Assembly: GCF_021531075.1 (NCBI RefSeq)
Contig: NZ_JADYTJ010000008.1
Coordinates: forward strand, 1 to 64,000
DNA: 64,000 nt
Direction of reading: 5' to 3'
Source of the DNA: Bacteroides caecigallinarum
GTDB lineage: Bacteria; Bacteroidota; Bacteroidia; Bacteroidales; Bacteroidaceae
Below are positions 45,641 through 53,924 of this stretch, in pieces; within the stretch, counting starts at the first letter, position 1, and every line of letters begins with the position of its first letter. The notes beneath the pieces are model-generated. The model made no database searches. It was not told the DNA's origin and worked only from the letters and a program-made list of their open reading frames with translations. A program made the position numbers and the translations under genes.

Positions 45641-46585
45641 TTATTTCAAGTATTCAGTAACGTTCTTTTCGATGCGTGATGCAAGCTCTGCTGTATCAGC
45701 CTTTACGAATGTTTCACCAGTGATGTGTTCGTAAAGTTCGATGTAACGTTCGCTGATAGAGTTTACTATTTCCGGAGTCATTTCAGGAACAGTCTGTCCT
45801 TCCTTGCCCTGGAAGCCATTAGCCATCAGCCATTCGCGTACGAATTCCTTAGAAAGCTGTTTCTGAGGTTCGCCTTTTTCGAAACGTTCTTCGTAACCTT
45901 CTGAATAGAAGTAACGGCTTGAGTCAGGAGTGTGGATTTCGTCCATCAGATAAATCTGACCGTTGTGCTTACCGAACTCGTATTTAGTGTCTACGAGGAT
46001 AAGACCACGTTCGGCAGCCATCTGTGTACCACGTTCGAACAAAGCCAGAGTATATTTCTCCAGTGTAGCATATTCTTCAGGAGTAGCAAGACCTTTAGCG
46101 AGGATTTCTTCTTTAGAGATATCTTCGTCGTGCATACCCATTTCAGCCTTAGTGGTAGGAGTGATGATTGGTGTAGGGAATTTCTGGTTCTCGCGCATAC
46201 CTTCTGGAAGTTTCACACCGCAGATTTCGCGAACACCGCTCTTGTAAGCACGCCATGCGCTACCGCACAAGTAACCGCGAACAATCATTTCTACAGGGAA
46301 ACCTTCGCACATTACACCCACAGTGACCATTGGGTCCGGAGTAGCGAGTTTCCAGTTTGGACAGATGTCAGTTGTAGCATCAAGGAATTTGGCTGCAATC
46401 TGGTTCAACATCTGGCCTTTGTAAGGAATACCTTCAGGCAAAACAACGTCGAATGCCGAGATACGGTCTGTTGCAACCATGACTAATTTTTCACCGTTGA
46501 TGTTGTAAACATCGCGAACTTTTCCGTGGTAAACACTCTTCTGACCAGGAAAGTTGAAGTCTGTTTTTGTTAATGCTTTACTCAT
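45641..46585 (-). CDS. purC: SAICAR synthetase
   Basis: A 314-residue phosphoribosylaminoimidazole-succinocarboxamide synthase of the longer type. Signatures are [69 protein letters not shown] and [13 protein letters not shown]. It joins aspartate to CAIR in purine synthesis. It lies 39 bp downstream of the PhoH-family gene. Confidence 0.97.
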   Translation of the reverse strand: MSKALTKTDFNFPGQKSVYHGKVRDVYNINGEKLVMVATDRISAFDVVLPEGIPYKGQMLNQIAAKFLDATTDICPNWKLATPDPMVTVGVMCEGFPVEMIVRGYLCGSAWRAYKSGVREICGVKLPEGMRENQKFPTPIITPTTKAEMGMHDEDISKEEILAKGLATPEEYATLEKYTLALFERGTQMAAERGLILVDTKYEFGKHNGQIYLMDEIHTPDSSRYFYSEGYEERFEKGEPQKQLSKEFVREWLMANGFQGKEGQTVPEMTPEIVNSISERYIELYEHITGETFVKADTAELASRIEKNVTEYLK

Positions 46586-46624
46586 CTTTTCTATATATTT
46601 TAGGAAGTAAATATGTTTGTTTTA

Positions 46625-47647
46625 TTATTGTTTTGATGCGGCTTTCTTTTCTGTTTTCTCAGCCTTTTCGTCTTTTTCTGTCTTTGCTTTCTCCGCTTTC
46701 TGAGATTTTACTTTTTCTTCGAATTTCTCGTAAGCTTCCACAATTCTTGTCACCAGTTTATGTCTTACGATATCCTTCTTGTTAAGCTCTATGAAACTGA
46801 TGCCTTTCACGCCTTTCAGGATTTTCATGGCCTGTACCAATCCGGATGTCTGAGACGAAGGAAGGTCAATCTGAGTCATATCGCCGGTGATAATCATCTT
46901 GGTGTTCATACCCATACGGGTGAGGAACATCTTTATCTGCTGTGTAGTTGTATTCTGAGCCTCATCAAGAATTACTACCGCATCGTTCAGCGTACGTCCG
47001 CGCATGAAAGCCAGTGGGGCTATCTGTATGATGTTCAGTTCCATGTATTCCTTCAGCTTGACGGCAGGAATCATGTCTTGCAGTGCGTCGTACAGTGGTT
47101 GCAGATACGGGTCTATCTTGTCCTTCATGTCTCCCGGAAGGAATCCCAGTTTCTCGCCTGCCTCTACAGCCGGACGGCTTAATATTATTTTTTTTATTTC
47201 CTTATTCTTGAGAGCTCTCACAGCCAGAGCTATTGCGGTATAAGTTTTGCCCGAACCGGCCGGTCCTATGGCGAATATCATATCGTTTTTTTCAAAGTCC
47301 TTTACCAGCTTCAACTGATTAGGACTTCTGGGAATGATAGGTTTTCCGGTAACGCTGAACACTATTGCTTCGCTGTTCTTTTCTATTTTTGTGTTCTTGC
47401 CTTTTACTATATCCAGAATAACCTCCTCGTTGAGCGAATTGTATATCGAGCAGTGTTTTTCCAGTGCTGTCACAGCTTCTTCGAAGGCACACATTTCTTC
47501 CTCGTCTCCCATTATCTTTATGACATTTCCTCTAGCCACTATCCTCAGTTTGGGAAACAGAGCCTTTATCATTTGCATGTTGACGTTGTTCACGCCATAG
47601 AAGATAACCGGATCGATATCTTCAAGTACAATATGTTTTTCTATCAT
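46625..47647 (-). CDS. PhoH-family ATPase
   Basis: A 340-residue P-loop protein with Walker A GPAGSGKTYTA, Walker B VILDEAQNTT, ITGDMTQIDLP and a KH-like N-terminal region. The C-terminus is a Lys/Glu/Ala-rich low-complexity tail (about 310-340). PhoH proteins are thought to act on RNA, often near ybeY. No ybeY is adjacent here. It is first in a five-gene minus-strand cluster. Confidence 0.92.
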   Translation of the reverse strand: MIEKHIVLEDIDPVIFYGVNNVNMQMIKALFPKLRIVARGNVIKIMGDEEEMCAFEEAVTALEKHCSIYNSLNEEVILDIVKGKNTKIEKNSEAIVFSVTGKPIIPRSPNQLKLVKDFEKNDMIFAIGPAGSGKTYTAIALAVRALKNKEIKKIILSRPAVEAGEKLGFLPGDMKDKIDPYLQPLYDALQDMIPAVKLKEYMELNIIQIAPLAFMRGRTLNDAVVILDEAQNTTTQQIKMFLTRMGMNTKMIITGDMTQIDLPSSQTSGLVQAMKILKGVKGISFIELNKKDIVRHKLVTRIVEAYEKFEEKVKSQKAEKAKTEKDEKAEKTEKKAASKQ

Positions 47648-47688
47648 TCAGTCAAATTCAATATGCTTTAGTTTTGTATATTTTTCTG

Positions 47689-47696
47689 CAAATTTA
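47689..47696 (-). promoter_or_regulatory. Putative -7 box of the phoH-purC cluster
   Basis: The minus strand reads TAAATTTG (TAnnTTTG), 42 bp upstream of the phoH-type start codon. No standard-spaced -33 is found. Confidence 0.45.
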
Positions 47697-47731
47697 ATGA
47701 ATCCTTTTGATTGTTATGTAGAAATAGGTAT

Positions 47732-47761
47732 AAAAAATGCCGACTTAGGACTAAAGCCGGC
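47732..47761 (-). terminator. Terminator overlapping the end of the LysO C-terminal gene
   Basis: GCCGACTT (47739-47746) pairs with AAGCCGGC (47754-47761) with one G-U pair. On the minus strand six T follow (complement of 47732-47737). The stem includes the last codons and stop codon of the transporter gene. Confidence 0.75.
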
Positions 47762-48377
47762 AAAAAAAGGACACGAAGAACGGTACCGTAAGGTCTATCA
47801 ATATTCCGTGGAAAATAGCCACTGGAATCATGTCTTTTCCTGAATACCTTGTTATTATAGGCAGTACCACATCCATAGAGTTTACTCCGGCGGCTGATAT
47901 AGGTGCCAGCTTGCCGAAATATTTCACCAGCAGCGGTGTTCCCAGCAAAGCCATCATTTCGCGGAAGATATTCGACAGAAGTGCTATTGTTCCCAGCTCA
48001 GTAGCAAGCTGAATGCCGAGAGATGCCTCCTTGAACTGTGTGATAAGTATTGATGACAGCGAGTAATAGGCAAATCCGCTACCTACAGCCAGACAGTCGA
48101 AGATGCTCCATTGCGAAAGAAGCAGACTGGCAAATGCCGAAAACAGCAATGTGCCGATAATTGTGGCAAGAGGTATGAGCAGATACTTGGGACGTATATC
48201 CTTTACTATAGATTTCAGATCCTTGCTCGAACCTATGCTCAGTCCCACCTGCAGCATAAGTGCATACAGTATATACATTGACAGGTTGCTCTTCTGCAAG
48301 TCGAGAGGTATGATGTCCATTACTCCCAATATGCACCCTGCCATAAAAAACAGAAGAACTATCAGACTACCCTTCAT
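47751..48377 (-). CDS. lysO: LysO-family transporter, C-terminal protein
   Basis: A 208-residue membrane protein with about six hydrophobic segments, starting MKGSLIVLLFFMAGCILG. It matches the C-terminal part of LysO (DUF340), an L-lysine exporter in E. coli. Typical segments are LQVGLSIGSSKDL, AVGSGFAYYSLSSILIT and AAGVNSMDVVLPIITRYSG. The gene overlaps the preceding small gene by 11 bp, so the two halves are probably translated together and form one transporter, an arrangement I know from Bacteroides. Confidence 0.87.
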   Translation of the reverse strand: MKGSLIVLLFFMAGCILGVMDIIPLDLQKSNLSMYILYALMLQVGLSIGSSKDLKSIVKDIRPKYLLIPLATIIGTLLFSAFASLLLSQWSIFDCLAVGSGFAYYSLSSILITQFKEASLGIQLATELGTIALLSNIFREMMALLGTPLLVKYFGKLAPISAAGVNSMDVVLPIITRYSGKDMIPVAIFHGILIDLTVPFFVSFFCRL

Positions 48378-48651
48378 GGCTTTCTCCTTTCTTGAAAAAC
48401 AGTGTCAGTACCAGCCATGCAGCGATTATACTGCCACATGTAGCCGAGAATGCAATTATGGCTGCCTGCCATCCGAAACTTCCGAGATTTTCGATTATTC
48501 TGTCGTTCGAGCCTACGGACAGTCCCATTATGAACAAAAGCAATATGATGGTGTATGATATGGTTTTTTCAGTCTTTTTCAGAAAGTCCATGTTTCTGAA
48601 GATATAACCCAGGATAATTCCTGTGAACATTGTTCCTATGATTGTAAACAT
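48367..48651 (-). CDS. LysO-family transporter, N-terminal protein
   Basis: A 94-residue protein with three membrane segments (MFTIIGTMFTGIILGYIF, ISYTIILLLFIMGLSVGS, AAIIAFSATCGSIIAAWLVL). It corresponds to the N-terminal part of LysO. It overlaps the next gene by 11 bp. Upstream it has a leader of about 230 nt from a well-matched promoter. Confidence 0.82.
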   Translation of the reverse strand: MFTIIGTMFTGIILGYIFRNMDFLKKTEKTISYTIILLLFIMGLSVGSNDRIIENLGSFGWQAAIIAFSATCGSIIAAWLVLTLFFKKGESHEG

Positions 48652-48885
48652 AACTGTACTTTATTAAGAATGAGAGAATGTGATTACCTTGAGATATATA
48701 CATGGATATACCTCTGAATTTAAATTGAGAAAAATAGATATGTACAGGTTATGTTTATTGGAATCCGCTGAACCAATGAACGGACGCACTGCGATGTCCG
48801 AATGTAAGATATATTCGGAGCGGAGTGTGTGGTTGTATGTATGTCAGAAGTTTGTTCATCGGTCAGTTTGTTTAGTTTTGCGATG
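48652..48885 (-). other. Long 5' leader of the LysO genes
   Basis: The region between the predicted start of transcription and the LysO start has no real gene. Read on the minus strand it contains a hairpin CGGAC...GTCCG (near 48800-48781), another ATTGG...CCAAT (about 48776-48756) and a 34-codon open frame starting MNKLLTYIQPH. It does not match a riboswitch class I can recognise. Regulation by amino acid or translation is possible. Confidence 0.35.
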
Positions 48886-48917
48886 CAAAGGTATGATGAA
48901 ATTGCATATTTTCCAAA
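48886..48917 (-). promoter_or_regulatory. Promoter of the LysO genes
   Basis: On the minus strand a -33 TTTG (48917-48914), a 20-bp spacer and a -7 TACCTTTG (48893-48886), a full match to the Bacteroides consensus. It is 234 bp upstream of the first gene. Confidence 0.6.
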
Positions 48918-48988
48918 TATTTATAAGTTTTTCCTTCGTCGGGGAAATTATTTCATTCATAATATGGTAGATAATTGAGTGAAAGTAA

Positions 48989-48996
48989 TAACTTTG
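48989..48996 (+). promoter_or_regulatory. Putative -7 box of the ECF-tat-M23-C69 cluster
   Basis: TAACTTTG matches TAnnTTTG, 33 bp upstream of the ATG at 49030. The remaining sequence between the LysO promoter and this point shows nothing recognisable. Confidence 0.45.
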
Positions 48997-49029
48997 CAAC
49001 TATTAATAATGTAAACATTTATATTTGAT

Positions 49030-49539
49030 ATGAATACAGCATTTAACTTTGTTTCTTTATCCTACAGACAGAGAAGGACATACGTGTTTTCTGTACTCTT
49101 CATTCTGGGGAATATTCTTTTGCCTCAGTTATGCCATCTGGTTCATCTAGGTGGTCCTACAATGTTACCTATTTATTTTTTCACTCTGGTGGGAGCATAT
49201 AAATATGGTATGAAGTTAGGTTTGCTTGTTGCAATCCTTTCTCCTCTTGTAAATTCATTTTTCTTTGGAATGCCTGTACCGGCTTTGCTTCCGGCTATAA
49301 TATGTAAGTCTGTACTGCTTGCGGTGGCAGCAGGATTTCTGGCAGGTCGTACCGGAAAGCTTTCTATCTTTTCTCTGATAGGTGTCGTGCTGTTTTATCA
49401 GATAGTAGGCGGAATGGCAGAATGGGCTATCAGCGGCAGTCTGGATGCGGCTCTTCAGGATTTCAGAATAGGTGTTCCGGGAATGTTACTTCAGGTTTTC
49501 GGAGGATATTGGCTTTTAAAATCGATTTCAAAAATTTAA
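49030..49539 (+). CDS. ECF transporter S-component-like membrane protein
   Basis: A 169-residue integral membrane protein with five or six segments (VFSVLFILGNILLPQLCH, MLPIYFFTLVGAYKYGMKLGLLVAILSPLVNSFFFG, LPAIICKSVLLAVAAGFLAG, LIGVVLFYQIVGGMAEW). Its size and pattern fit the substrate-binding S component of an energy-coupling-factor vitamin importer. The substrate is not evident. No EcfA/T genes are adjacent. It lies 15 bp before tatA. Confidence 0.75.
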   Translation: MNTAFNFVSLSYRQRRTYVFSVLFILGNILLPQLCHLVHLGGPTMLPIYFFTLVGAYKYGMKLGLLVAILSPLVNSFFFGMPVPALLPAIICKSVLLAVAAGFLAGRTGKLSIFSLIGVVLFYQIVGGMAEWAISGSLDAALQDFRIGVPGMLLQVFGGYWLLKSISKI

Positions 49540-49554
49540 ATTCATAAAAGACTT

Positions 49555-49761
49555 ATGACAACATTATTACTATTGGGGATAGGAATGCAGGAAGTCCTGC
49601 TTATTGGACTAATTATTTTGCTTTTATTTGGTGGAAAAAAGATTCCTGAATTGATGAAGGGATTGGGTAAAGGAGTAAAAAGTTTCAAGGACGGTGTGAA
49701 AGGTCTTGAGGACGATATAGAGATGTCAGATAAAGAAAATAAAGATAAGAAAGCGCAGTAA
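49555..49761 (+). CDS. tatA: Twin-arginine translocase subunit TatA/E
   Basis: 68 residues: one membrane helix ([27 protein letters not shown], with the FGG hinge) followed by an amphipathic helix and a charged tail, as in TatA/E. With TatC it exports folded proteins. Its stop is 2 bp before the tatC start. Confidence 0.95.
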   Translation: MTTLLLLGIGMQEVLLIGLIILLLFGGKKIPELMKGLGKGVKSFKDGVKGLEDDIEMSDKENKDKKAQ

Positions 49762-49763
49762 AA

Positions 49764-50564
49764 GTGGAGCAGGACGATAAAGTAATGACATTCTGGGATC
49801 ACTTGGAAGAGTTACGAGGGGTTCTTTTCCGTATAGTGGGTGTGATAGCATTATTCACTATTCTTGGATTTTGTTTCAAGGACCAGCTTTTTGCTGTTGT
49901 TCTTGCACCAAAGGAATCCGATTTCATTTTTTACCGCTTCCTGTGCCGTTTGGCCGAATTGCTCGGTATGCCTGGTTTATGCCCTGGTGAATTCTGTTCC
50001 ACACTTATCAATACCCAGTTGGCAGGTCAGTTCATGATGCATGCAATGGTATCGATATATGCAGGTCTGATAGTGGCATCGCCATATGTCATATATAAAC
50101 TGTTTCATTTTATTTCACCCGCATTATATGAGAACGAACGAAAATACTCTGTTCGTGTAGTTACAAGCGGGTATCTGCTGTTTATTATAGGTGTCTTGGT
50201 AAACTATTTTATCATATTCCCGCTTACATTTCGTTTTTTGGCATCGTATCAGGTTAGTCTTGATGTTCAGAACACAATAATGCTTTCGTCGTACATTGAT
50301 ACGCTGATGCTTCTGAGTCTGCTTATGGGAATTGTTTTCGAGATTCCTGTAGTTTGTTGGTTCCTTGCCAAGATAGGGGTACTTCATTCTTCGTTCATGC
50401 AGAAATATAGAAAGCATGCATACGTAGTTGCACTCATTGTGGCAGCAGTTATTACCCCTACATCAGATGTATTTACATTATTGCTTGTTTCTGTTCCAAT
50501 ATTTGTATTGTACGAAGCAAGTATTTTTATAGTTAGAAAGGTTGATAAGAATGTTGATGATTGA
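49764..50564 (+). CDS. tatC: Twin-arginine translocase subunit TatC
   Basis: A 266-residue six-helix membrane protein with MTFWDHLEELRGVLFRI, FKDQLFAVVLAPKES, the family core SPYVIYKLFHFISPALYENERK and ALIVAAVITPTSDVFTLLLVSVPIFVLYE. The chosen GTG start gives tight coupling to tatA. The ATG at 49785 (MTFWDHLEEL) is also plausible. The 3' end overlaps the next gene. Confidence 0.95.
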   Translation: MEQDDKVMTFWDHLEELRGVLFRIVGVIALFTILGFCFKDQLFAVVLAPKESDFIFYRFLCRLAELLGMPGLCPGEFCSTLINTQLAGQFMMHAMVSIYAGLIVASPYVIYKLFHFISPALYENERKYSVRVVTSGYLLFIIGVLVNYFIIFPLTFRFLASYQVSLDVQNTIMLSSYIDTLMLLSLLMGIVFEIPVVCWFLAKIGVLHSSFMQKYRKHAYVVALIVAAVITPTSDVFTLLLVSVPIFVLYEASIFIVRKVDKNVDD

Positions 50565-52221
50565 TTTAAGAAAAGCTTTGTTAGCCATACTTTGTTGTGT
50601 TTCTTCGGTGGTCAATGCCGGGGATACTATAAAGTATTGTGCGCCATTGGATTTTCCGTTATTACTCAGTGCCAATTTCGGCGAGCTGAGACCAAATCAT
50701 TTTCATAACGGTCTTGATTTCAAGACAAAAGGAACAGTTGGGCATCCTGTGCGATGTATTGCCGACGGGTATGTGTCGCGTGTGGCTGTCCAGCATGGTG
50801 GGTACGGTCAGGCTATATATATCACTCATCCCGACGGACATACTTCGGTCTATGGTCACGTTCTTTCGTTTGCTCCCGAAGTAGAGAAATACGTAAGGGA
50901 ATATCAGTATGCCAACGAGACTTTCGTCTGCTATCTCTATCCCGAACCGGGACGTTTCAAGTTTAAGAAGGGCGATATCATAGCATTGAGCGGTAATGAA
51001 GGTTCATCTGCCGGTCCTCATCTTCATCTTGAAATCAGAAAAACCGGAACAGATGAATATCTTGACCCTATGCCATATTTCAGGAGTAAGATTAAGGATA
51101 CCAAGGCGCCGAAGGCAAGCTTTATAGGGCTTTATCCCGTAAAGGGTAAAGGATTGGTGGAAGGCTCAACCAATAAAAAGATTTATCCCGTAGCATCTGT
51201 AAAGTCCCCGATTACTGCCTGGGGTCAGATATATGCAGCTATAAGTGCCAAGGATTATATGGACGGCACATCCAATTTTTACGGGGTGCATTCCGTAACT
51301 CTGTATGTGGATTCTGTAGAAGTGTTCAACAGTAAGACAGACAGGGTGCTTCCAGATGAAAACAGAATGATAAATACCTTTACCGATTATGACGAACTTG
51401 TGCGTTCGCGCCGATTGATGATGCGTTCGTACAAATCGCCTGGAAATAAATTGCGTCTGCATCATGTGGGCAAGGATAGGGGTGTTGTGAATATAGACAG
51501 CGAAAGAGACTATAAGTTTGTTTATGTCCTTGAAGATAATTTCGGAAATAAGAGTAAATACCGTTTTACCGTGAGAGGGAAAAAACAGGATATTCCGGAA
51601 TACTGTATGAAAGGAGAAGAATTGCTTCTGTCATCACGTACAGCGATAATCCAGCGTCCGGGCATGGAATTCATTATACCCAAAGGAATGCTTTACGATG
51701 ATACAAAGGTAAGTGTAGGCATAACAGCCGAAGATACAACAGCCGTTTCGCTTGAATATGATATTGATGCCGGAAATACTCCGCTTCACGGTTATTGCCC
51801 TCTGTCGATAGGGGTAAGGAAACTTAATACAGTATCTCCCGATAAATACTATATCAGGAAGATTGACGGTAGGAGGACATATTACGTAGGAGGTAAATAC
51901 GACAATGGCTGGATGAAAGCAAGGGTACGTAGTTTTGGAAAGTATTCTGTGGCCGTTGATACAGTTCCTCCTTCTGTTATTCCGTTGGACAAGGCTAAGT
52001 GGCGTTCCACTTCGAATATCCGTTTCAAGGTGTCCGATAAGGCTACAGGAATCGCTTCTTATAAAGTATATATAGACGGAAAGTTCGTACTCTTCGGTCT
52101 GAAAAAGGGAATTCTTGTCATACAGGATAAAGACAAAGTAAAGAGAGGGGTTCCTCACAAATTAGAAGTCATAGTGACAGACAACTGCGGAAACGAAACT
52201 CGTAAACAATTAAATTTCTAA
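50551..52221 (+). CDS. M23-family peptidase (LytM-like)
   Basis: 556 residues from the chosen ATG, overlapping the end of tatC. Signal peptide about 1-24. A LytM/M23 zinc endopeptidase domain follows, with HFHNGLDF (zinc ligands His52, Asp56) and GPHLHLEIR. The long C-terminal part contains beta-rich modules with DTVPPSVIPLDKAKW and SDKATGIASYKVYIDGK, Ig-like. It probably cuts or binds peptidoglycan in the periplasm. Position after tat genes suggests co-expression but not necessarily Tat export: no twin-arginine motif is present. Confidence 0.9.
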   Translation: MLMIDLRKALLAILCCVSSVVNAGDTIKYCAPLDFPLLLSANFGELRPNHFHNGLDFKTKGTVGHPVRCIADGYVSRVAVQHGGYGQAIYITHPDGHTSVYGHVLSFAPEVEKYVREYQYANETFVCYLYPEPGRFKFKKGDIIALSGNEGSSAGPHLHLEIRKTGTDEYLDPMPYFRSKIKDTKAPKASFIGLYPVKGKGLVEGSTNKKIYPVASVKSPITAWGQIYAAISAKDYMDGTSNFYGVHSVTLYVDSVEVFNSKTDRVLPDENRMINTFTDYDELVRSRRLMMRSYKSPGNKLRLHHVGKDRGVVNIDSERDYKFVYVLEDNFGNKSKYRFTVRGKKQDIPEYCMKGEELLLSSRTAIIQRPGMEFIIPKGMLYDDTKVSVGITAEDTTAVSLEYDIDAGNTPLHGYCPLSIGVRKLNTVSPDKYYIRKIDGRRTYYVGGKYDNGWMKARVRSFGKYSVAVDTVPPSVIPLDKAKWRSTSNIRFKVSDKATGIASYKVYIDGKFVLFGLKKGILVIQDKDKVKRGVPHKLEVIVTDNCGNETRKQLNF

Positions 52222-52245
52222 ATAACAATTCAATAACAAACGCTT

Positions 52246-53892
52246 ATGATGAACAGAGTGTTAATGGCTGTAGTATTGCTTGCAGCCTTTGTAGTAAACG
52301 GTTGGGCTTGTACCAACTTTATTGTCGGCAAGAAAGCGTCTGCCGATGGTTCTGTAATAGTTTCCTATTCTGCCGACTCTTACGGAATGTTCGGATGGCT
52401 GTATCACTATCCTGCTGCTACACATCCGGAAGGTGCCATGCGTGATATACACGACTGGGATACTGGTAAGTATCTTGGACAGATTGAGGAAGCCAGACAA
52501 ACATATAATGTAGTGGGTAATATGAACGAATATCAGGTTACTATCGGTGAGACTACATTCGGCGGTCGTCCTGAACTGGTTGATACTACAGGTATCATGG
52601 ACTACGGAAGTTTGATTTATGTAGCCCTCCAGCGTTCGCGTACTGCCAAGGAAGCCATTAAGGTTATGACAGATCTTGTAAAGGAATATGGTTATTATAG
52701 TAGCGGTGAATCTTTTTCTATTGCCGACCCTAATGAAGCATGGATTATGGAAATGATTGGTAAGGGACCAGGCATCAAAGGTGCAGTATGGGTAGCAGTC
52801 CGTATTCCTGACGATTGTATTGCAGCTCATGCCAACCAAAGTCGTATTCATAAATTCAATCTTAACGACAAGGATAATTGTCTTTATTCTCCGGATGTAA
52901 TCTCATTTGCACGCGAGAAAGGTTATTTCAGCGGCAAGAACTCTGAATTCAGTTTTGCCGATGCATATTGTCCACTTGATTTCGGTGGTCTTCGTTTCTG
53001 CGAGGCACGTGTGTGGAGTTTCTACAATATGTTCAGCAAGACGACAGGCGATGCTTATCTTCCATACATCCTTGGCGAGAGCAAAGAGCCTATGCCTCTC
53101 TATATAAAGGCTGATTCAAAACTTTCTGTACGCGATGTTCAGAGAGCAATGCGCGACCATTACGAAGGTACACCGCTCGATATTACTAAGGATATGGGTG
53201 CAGGTCCTTTCGAAACTCCTTACCGTCTTTCTCCTCTTACATTCAAGGTTGACGGAGTGGAATACTTCAACGAACGTCCTATCTCTACACAGCAGAGCGC
53301 ATTTTCTTTCGTAGCTCAGATGCGTGCCAATTTGCCAGACCCTGTTGGTGGTGTTTTGTGGTTCGGACTTGATGATGCAAACATGACTGTATTTACTCCG
53401 GTCTACTGCTGCACAGACAGAATTCCTGTTCCATACGCTGAAGGAAACGGCGACTGCATCACATTCTCATGGGATTCTGCTTTTTGGATTTACAATTGGG
53501 TGGCAGACATGATCCGTCCTCGCTACAGCCTGATGATAGACGATATGCGTGCTGTACAGAAAGAGTTGGAAGATACTTTCGAGTCTGCTCAGTCAGGAAT
53601 AGAATCCGCTGCACTGAAGTTGTATCAGGAAAATCCGGCAAAGGCTAAGGATTTCCTTACAAACTATACTGATATGACTGCCCGTACTACTATTGACCGT
53701 TGGAAGAAACTTGCCGAGTTCCTTATCGTTCGTTATAACGACGGGGCAAGAAAGAAAGTCAAGAACGGAAAGATGGTTGCTCCTGAAACCGGAAATTGTG
53801 CTCCATTGGAACGCCCAGGATATCCTGAAGAATTCCTTAAAGAGTTAGTAAAGGCTACAGGCGACAGATATAAATCAAAAGTTTTGAAATAA
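52246..53892 (+). CDS. C69-family dipeptidase
   Basis: 548 residues with a signal peptide ending WA, followed directly by Cys22 in ACTNFIVGKKAS. In peptidase family C69 the processed N-terminal Cys is the nucleophile (Ntn hydrolase). Typical motifs TTFGGRPEL, SIADPNEAWIMEMIGKGPG, AHANQSRI and PDPVGGVLWFGLDDA follow. It would hydrolyse dipeptides in the periplasm or extracellularly. It lies 24 bp after the M23 gene and ends in a bidirectional terminator shared with clpB. Confidence 0.93.
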   Translation: MMNRVLMAVVLLAAFVVNGWACTNFIVGKKASADGSVIVSYSADSYGMFGWLYHYPAATHPEGAMRDIHDWDTGKYLGQIEEARQTYNVVGNMNEYQVTIGETTFGGRPELVDTTGIMDYGSLIYVALQRSRTAKEAIKVMTDLVKEYGYYSSGESFSIADPNEAWIMEMIGKGPGIKGAVWVAVRIPDDCIAAHANQSRIHKFNLNDKDNCLYSPDVISFAREKGYFSGKNSEFSFADAYCPLDFGGLRFCEARVWSFYNMFSKTTGDAYLPYILGESKEPMPLYIKADSKLSVRDVQRAMRDHYEGTPLDITKDMGAGPFETPYRLSPLTFKVDGVEYFNERPISTQQSAFSFVAQMRANLPDPVGGVLWFGLDDANMTVFTPVYCCTDRIPVPYAEGNGDCITFSWDSAFWIYNWVADMIRPRYSLMIDDMRAVQKELEDTFESAQSGIESAALKLYQENPAKAKDFLTNYTDMTARTTIDRWKKLAEFLIVRYNDGARKKVKNGKMVAPETGNCAPLERPGYPEEFLKELVKATGDRYKSKVLK

Positions 53893-53920
53893 AAAAAGAG
53901 GTCCTCGGACCTCTTTTTTT
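53891..53920. terminator. Bidirectional terminator between the C69 dipeptidase and clpB
   Basis: A perfect 14-bp dyad, AAAAAAAGAGGTCC (53891-53904) and GGACCTCTTTTTTT (53907-53920), gives a stem plus a T-run in both directions. It overlaps the stop of the C69 gene and ends 4 bp before the end of clpB. Confidence 0.93.
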
Positions 53921-53924
53921 ATTA

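Noticed and set aside
48680-48970. 96-residue open frame on the plus strand
   Set aside because: It covers the LysO leader and promoter on the opposite strand and resembles no protein.
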